Positions 7,187 to 9,053 of a stretch of DNA of 9,053 nt are shown one piece after another. Under the pieces are notes generated by a model. It was not told where the DNA came from, did not search any database, and saw nothing but the letters and a program-made list of their open reading frames with translations. The stretch covers positions 1 to 9,053 of the forward strand of contig CALLFD010000091.1 in the NCBI GenBank assembly GCA_937997605.1, given 5' to 3'. Origin of the DNA: an uncultured Collinsella sp. (lineage in GTDB: Bacteria > Actinomycetota > Coriobacteriia > Coriobacteriales > Coriobacteriaceae). Positions within the stretch are counted from its first letter, which is position 1; the number at the start of each line of letters is the position of its first letter. Position numbers and translations under genes: made by a program.

Positions 7187-7909
7187 ATGCTCAAGACTAT
7201 TGCCTGCGACGATGATGTCGCTTTTCTAGATAGACTGCACCGGATGATCGACCGTTGGTCGACCGAGACGGGCACGGCGGTCGATGTTGCGCTCGTCACG
7301 CGCGGCGAGGACCTGCTGGCCCGCCATGCCGCATCGCGCGCCGACATCATCTTGCTCGATATGATCATGCCGCTCGTCAACGGCATGGACACCGCACGCG
7401 AACTGCGCCAGGCCGACACCGCCGTGCACCTGGTGTTCCTCACCTCGTCGCCCGAGTTCGCGCTGGAATCCTACGAGGTCCGCGCCTTCGACTATCTGCT
7501 CAAACCCGTGACTTACGAACGCCTGGCGCGATTACTCGACGAGCTTTCGAGCATGCGCCCGACGGCAACCGACGAGCTCGTGATCAAAACTTCCTTTGGC
7601 TACCACGCCCTGCGCCTGTCCGACATCGAATATGCCGAGGCGCGCAACAAGCACGTGGTCTTCCACCTGCGCGACGGACGCGATATCGAGGCACTCGAGT
7701 CGTTCCGCAGCGTCGAAGACCGTTTGGCGCAAAATGCCACCTTCTTTAAATGCCACCGCAGCTACCAGGTCAACCTGCGCAATATCGATCACTTTGACCG
7801 CACGGACATCGTCATGCGCTCGGGCGCGTGCATCCCGCTTTCGCGCAGCTGCAAGCAGGGATTCCAAGACGCCTACTTTGCGGTGCGCTTTGAGGGTGGG
7901 AGACACTGA
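7187..7909 (+). CDS. LytTR-family response regulator (AgrA/LytR type)
   Basis: The 240-aa protein combines a receiver domain (about residues 1-120) with a LytTR DNA-binding domain (about 130-235). In the receiver the acidic pocket is DDD (8-10), the phosphoacceptor is Asp58 in ILLDMIMP, and the switch Thr86 and Lys106 (LLKPV) are in place, so phosphotransfer should be functional. The LytTR half carries FFKCHRSYQVNLRNI (186-200) and IPLSRSCKQGFQ (216-227), the usual signature of the beta-rich domain. The ATG at 7187 follows AAGGGGG (7176-7182). The stop overlaps the start of the kinase gene as ATGA, indicating one transcript and coupled translation. Such pairs often control cell-surface, bacteriocin or quorum functions; the target is not known here. 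Confidence 0.95.
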   Translation: MLKTIACDDDVAFLDRLHRMIDRWSTETGTAVDVALVTRGEDLLARHAASRADIILLDMIMPLVNGMDTARELRQADTAVHLVFLTSSPEFALESYEVRAFDYLLKPVTYERLARLLDELSSMRPTATDELVIKTSFGYHALRLSDIEYAEARNKHVVFHLRDGRDIEALESFRSVEDRLAQNATFFKCHRSYQVNLRNIDHFDRTDIVMRSGACIPLSRSCKQGFQDAYFAVRFEGGRH

Positions 7910-9053
7910 TGGTCTCCTCGGTCGAAATGGTCCTTTGGGCAATCCACCACGCCACGACGCTGCTCTTTGGCGTCTTTGCCTCGGCGGCGCTGTGCGGCGT
8001 CGGGCTCAATCGACGCCATGCGCTCGAGCTGGTGGTCGTTACCATTCTGACCGGCACCGCCTTCTCAATCGCCAATGCCGTCGGCGGCGAGCTTTTCGCC
8101 CGCCAGGTATATCCGCTCGTCGTGCATCTGCCGCTCGTCATCTATTTGTGCGCGCGCTACCGCCTGAGCCCGCTGCTTGCCGTGCTCGGCATTACGAGTG
8201 CCTATCTGAGCTGCCAGTTCAGCAATTGGATGGGCATCGCCGCATTTGCCGCAACCGATTCTCAGATCGCGTACTATCTGGCGCGCATCGCGACCACACT
8301 CGCCGTCTTTGCCGTCCTGTTGCATTGGGCCGGCGACATCGGTCCGCGCTTGGCGATTAAAAGCACCACCGAGCTGGGCATCCTTTTAATCCTGCCGCTC
8401 GTCTATTACGTCTTTGACTATGCCACCAACGTCTACACCACGCTGTTCCACTCGGGCTCGGTGGTGACGGTTGAGTTTTTGGCATTTGCGCTCTGTGCCT
8501 TCTATCTTATGTTTCTTGCCGTTTACCTGCGCGAATACGAAGAAAAGGAAACCGCCGAGCGAGAGCGCTGGATGCTTGAAACCCGCGACAGCGCCGCCAT
8601 TAAAGAGCTCGAGGCCTGGCGTCAATCTGGGCGCGAGCTGTCGATTCTTCGCCACGACATGCGCCACTTCCTACGCGGCCTGGCCGCTTTAATTGAGGAG
8701 GGCCACACCGACGAGGCGCTCAAACGCATCGACGAACTCTGCGAAGCCGGCGACCGCACCGCCGTACGCCGCTTCTGTGCCAACGAGACGGTAAACATTG
8801 CGCTTTCGTCATTTAACTCGGATATCAATAGAAACGGCATTACCGCCAACCTGCGCGCCGCCGTACCCGAAACCATCCACGTAGGTGACGCCGACCTGTT
8901 TAGCGTGCTCTCAAATGCCTTGGAAAACGCTATCACCGCTGCAAGCGCCGCGCCCCAAGGAAAGCGATTCGTCGACTTTGACCTGCGATTAGAGGACGGC
9001 CAGCTGCTGCTGTTAGTTTCCAACACGTTTGACCGCGCGCCGCGCATGGTCGA
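7909..9053 (+). CDS. Membrane sensor histidine kinase with GHKL ATPase domain, AgrC-like, 3' end missing
   Basis: The frame opens with ATG at 7909, overlapping the response regulator stop by one base, and stays open for 381 codons to the window edge. Residues about 8-207 contain six or seven hydrophobic stretches (near 8-30, 39-57, 67-83, 86-104, 121-141, 155-173 and 185-207), a polytopic membrane sensor. A charged helical linker (about 208-244) leads to the phosphoacceptor box SILRHDMRHFLRGL, with His249 the likely phosphorylated residue. The N box is LSNALENAITAA, with Asn336 and Asn340, and the start of the G-box region appears at VSNTF before the sequence ends. The layout matches the AgrC/ComD-like kinases that pair with LytTR regulators and often sense peptides. 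No peptide precursor gene is visible upstream. Start and frame are clear; ligand and targets are unknown. Confidence 0.92.
   Translation, partial: MVSSVEMVLWAIHHATTLLFGVFASAALCGVGLNRRHALELVVVTILTGTAFSIANAVGGELFARQVYPLVVHLPLVIYLCARYRLSPLLAVLGITSAYLSCQFSNWMGIAAFAATDSQIAYYLARIATTLAVFAVLLHWAGDIGPRLAIKSTTELGILLILPLVYYVFDYATNVYTTLFHSGSVVTVEFLAFALCAFYLMFLAVYLREYEEKETAERERWMLETRDSAAIKELEAWRQSGRELSILRHDMRHFLRGLAALIEEGHTDEALKRIDELCEAGDRTAVRRFCANETVNIALSSFNSDINRNGITANLRAAVPETIHVGDADLFSVLSNALENAITAASAAPQGKRFVDFDLRLEDGQLLLLVSNTFDRAPRMV

Noticed and set aside
7003..7215. A 70-codon plus-strand frame before the response regulator
   Set aside because: It overlaps the start of the regulator gene in another frame, has no ribosome binding site at its start and no recognisable content.

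Overview
The window most likely comes from a high-GC anaerobic actinobacterium of the class Coriobacteriia, probably Collinsella or a close relative. This is an inference from overall composition, an actinobacterial-looking DnaK, a clostridial-type 2[4Fe-4S] ferredoxin, and a nadABC set controlled by a NiaR-type repressor. No rRNA or marker phylogeny could be run, so the genus is a guess.

Left end (1-2155, minus strand): a chaperone operon with dnaK followed two bases later by the start of a gene that is very probably grpE, cut by the window edge. Between dnaK and the ferredoxin lies an unusually long (595 bp) divergent intergenic region. It holds a spaced 9-bp inverted repeat, a BIME-like block of four alternately oriented ~20-bp units that can fold into one long hairpin (2411-2533), a small terminator-like hairpin with T6, and a good promoter for the ferredoxin gene.

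Centre (2751-6979): a 61-aa ferredoxin (+) converges on a NAD operon (-), and a bidirectional terminator separates them. The operon reads nadA-nadB-nadC-niaR. NadB oxidises L-aspartate to iminoaspartate, NadA condenses this with dihydroxyacetone phosphate to quinolinate, NadC makes nicotinate mononucleotide, and NiaR is the expected nicotinate-responsive repressor of the operon that encodes it. The genes are tightly packed (3-bp gap nadB-nadC, TAATG overlap nadC-niaR). The exception is a 55-nt nadA-nadB gap carrying a 15-bp RNA-type hairpin just before the nadB ribosome binding site. Upstream of nadA, a perfect 19-bp inverted repeat (6936-6979) overlaps the -35 element and the spacer of a recognisable promoter and is the obvious NiaR operator.

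Right end (7187-9053, plus strand): a LytTR response regulator and an AgrC-like sensor histidine kinase overlap by one base (ATGA) and form a two-component system. The kinase runs off the window before its ATP lid. No signal peptide gene for the sensor is visible.

Most of the window is ordinary housekeeping. The points that stand out are the alternating palindromic element, the architecture of the nad operator, the nadA-nadB hairpin, a NadB without most of its usual C-terminal domain, and a DnaK with an insertion normally absent from Gram-positive lineages.
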